Source: Azolla pinnata
Taxonomy: Eukaryota > Streptophyta > Polypodiopsida > Salviniales > Salviniaceae
Assembly: GCA_037176905.1 (NCBI GenBank)
Contig: JBBBWG010027102.1
Location: 7,103-29,286 of the forward strand
Reading direction: 5' to 3'
Length of the DNA stretch: 22,184 nt
This document shows, piece after piece, positions 21,426 through 22,184 of the stretch. Positions within the stretch are counted from its first letter, which is position 1, and each line of letters starts with the position of its first letter. The notes below the pieces were generated by a model. It did not search any database. It worked only from the letters and a program-made list of their open reading frames with translations, and was not told where the DNA came from. The position numbers were made by a program, and so were the translations under genes.

Positions 21426-21974
21426 CACCACAGGAGCAGGGAAAAAGGAAAAAGAAATGCACACTTGGAGTAACCCGAACACGGGAAAGAAATCGCCCCA
21501 ACAGAGAAACTCTGAGGAAAAAAGGAAGAACAAAAGACAGGGCAGAAGAACTCTGGCAGATAAACCCTAAGCAACCAGCGGCGCGAATGGAAGAGAAACC
21601 CTGTCTAAGTCATGCAGGAAAGCCTGAGAAAGTGAAGGGGAAAACAGTAGAGTCCAGTCTCGGGAACCCTAAAAATGGATATGTGAAACCTCGCTCTGCT
21701 CGCCAGGAAAGAGAAAAACCCTAAAAAGGTTGTTTGCAAGGAACCCTAGATGAGAGCGAGCTGAGTAGCAGAAGAAGGCGTGAGTGAAGCCACTCCAAAA
21801 TGTGACCTAGAATGAGTTGCTTCGTCTGGTTCTCCTGAAATCTGACGGATACAGGAAATAAGAAGCTCTGGAAGCTGCGGAAATCCGCGCTGAAAACCCC
21901 CCAAATCCCCAGCAGAAGATGAATTTCCAGCGCTTTCTTCAACCAGCAGGAGAACTCACTCCTTAGATAATGGC

Positions 21975-22027
<53 letters not shown>

Positions 22028-22184
22028 CGCAGATGATGAGGAAGAAGAAGAAGAAGAAGAAGAAGAAGAAGAAGAAGAAGAAGAAGAAGAAGAAGAAGAA
22101 GGTAATCAGAAGAAGAAGAAGAAGGGAATCAGTAATGGCCTCAATTTCGCTTCGTTGCTTATCCTCCTGCAATCTAGCAAAGAA
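21426..22184 (-). promoter_or_regulatory. 5' leader and promoter region of the RKD gene
   Basis: Read on the minus strand, this stretch leads into the RKD start at 21425. It contains perfect telo-boxes (AAACCCTA on the plus strand) at 21562-21569 and 21716-21723, near-matches at 21664 and 21741, and trinucleotide runs beyond 21970. A 5' UTR intron may be present. No separate gene is called. Confidence 0.5.
21970..22101. repeat. GAT and GAA trinucleotide runs
   Basis: A (GAT)n run (about 21974-22026) is followed after GACGCAGATGATGAG by a (GAA)n run (about 22041-22101). On the plus strand one frame would read an Asp run then a Glu run, continuing without a stop to the window end, but it has no supported start and may simply be a double microsatellite. 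Confidence 0.93.

Noticed and set aside
21179..21724. 181-codon plus-strand open frame
   Set aside because: It is antisense to RKD exon 1 and its leader, and the composition is Arg/Pro/Lys-rich without a recognisable domain.

Overview
This is nuclear DNA from a land plant. The genes are split by GT-AG introns, and the best-recognised products are plant-type: a neutral ceramidase, a BTB/POZ protein of the Arabidopsis At4g08455 type, and an RWP-RK (RKD) transcription factor. Degenerate CCCTAAA repeats match the plant telomere type. The abundant CATA/ACGT/TGCA microsatellites and long repeat-rich introns would fit a seed-free plant such as a fern, lycophyte or bryophyte, but this is an impression and the species cannot be fixed from the sequence.

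Layout. 1-650: 5' flank of the first gene, with a 146-bp tandem duplication. 651-4686 (+): neutral ceramidase, 9 coding exons, predicted 772 aa. 4687-5890: intergenic and 3' UTR of two convergent genes. 5891-8490 (-): BTB/POZ protein, 2 coding exons, predicted 391 aa, with a 1.4-kb intron full of CATA repeats and a long acidic insert. 8491-11418: shared upstream region of two divergent genes, rich in ACGT/CATA/TATG repeats. 11419-14720 (+): CUE-like/coiled-coil protein, 7 coding exons, predicted 658 aa. 14721-17717: gene-poor, with degenerate telomere-like repeats, CT/GA/CTGA/TGCA microsatellites and possible transposon remnants. 17718-21425 (-): RKD transcription factor, 4 coding exons, predicted 568 aa, with large repeat arrays in introns 1 and 3. 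21426-22184: its 5' leader and promoter, ending in long GAT and GAA trinucleotide runs.

The four genes have no evident shared pathway (sphingolipid breakdown, a probable ubiquitin-ligase adaptor, a ubiquitin-binding-like coiled-coil protein, a transcription factor); this looks like an ordinary eukaryotic neighbourhood, not an operon-like system. Splice phases were checked by hand and every predicted junction keeps the frame. No RNA gene, CRISPR array or intact transposon was found. The most interesting signals are structural: remnant copies of exon edges on both sides of exon 4 of the CUE-like gene, including a decoy acceptor leading to an early stop; a 46-nt intron in the same gene; a 142-bp tandem array inside RKD intron 1; an EAR-like LDLNL motif in the RKD protein; and telo-box/GA motifs at both ends of the RKD gene.
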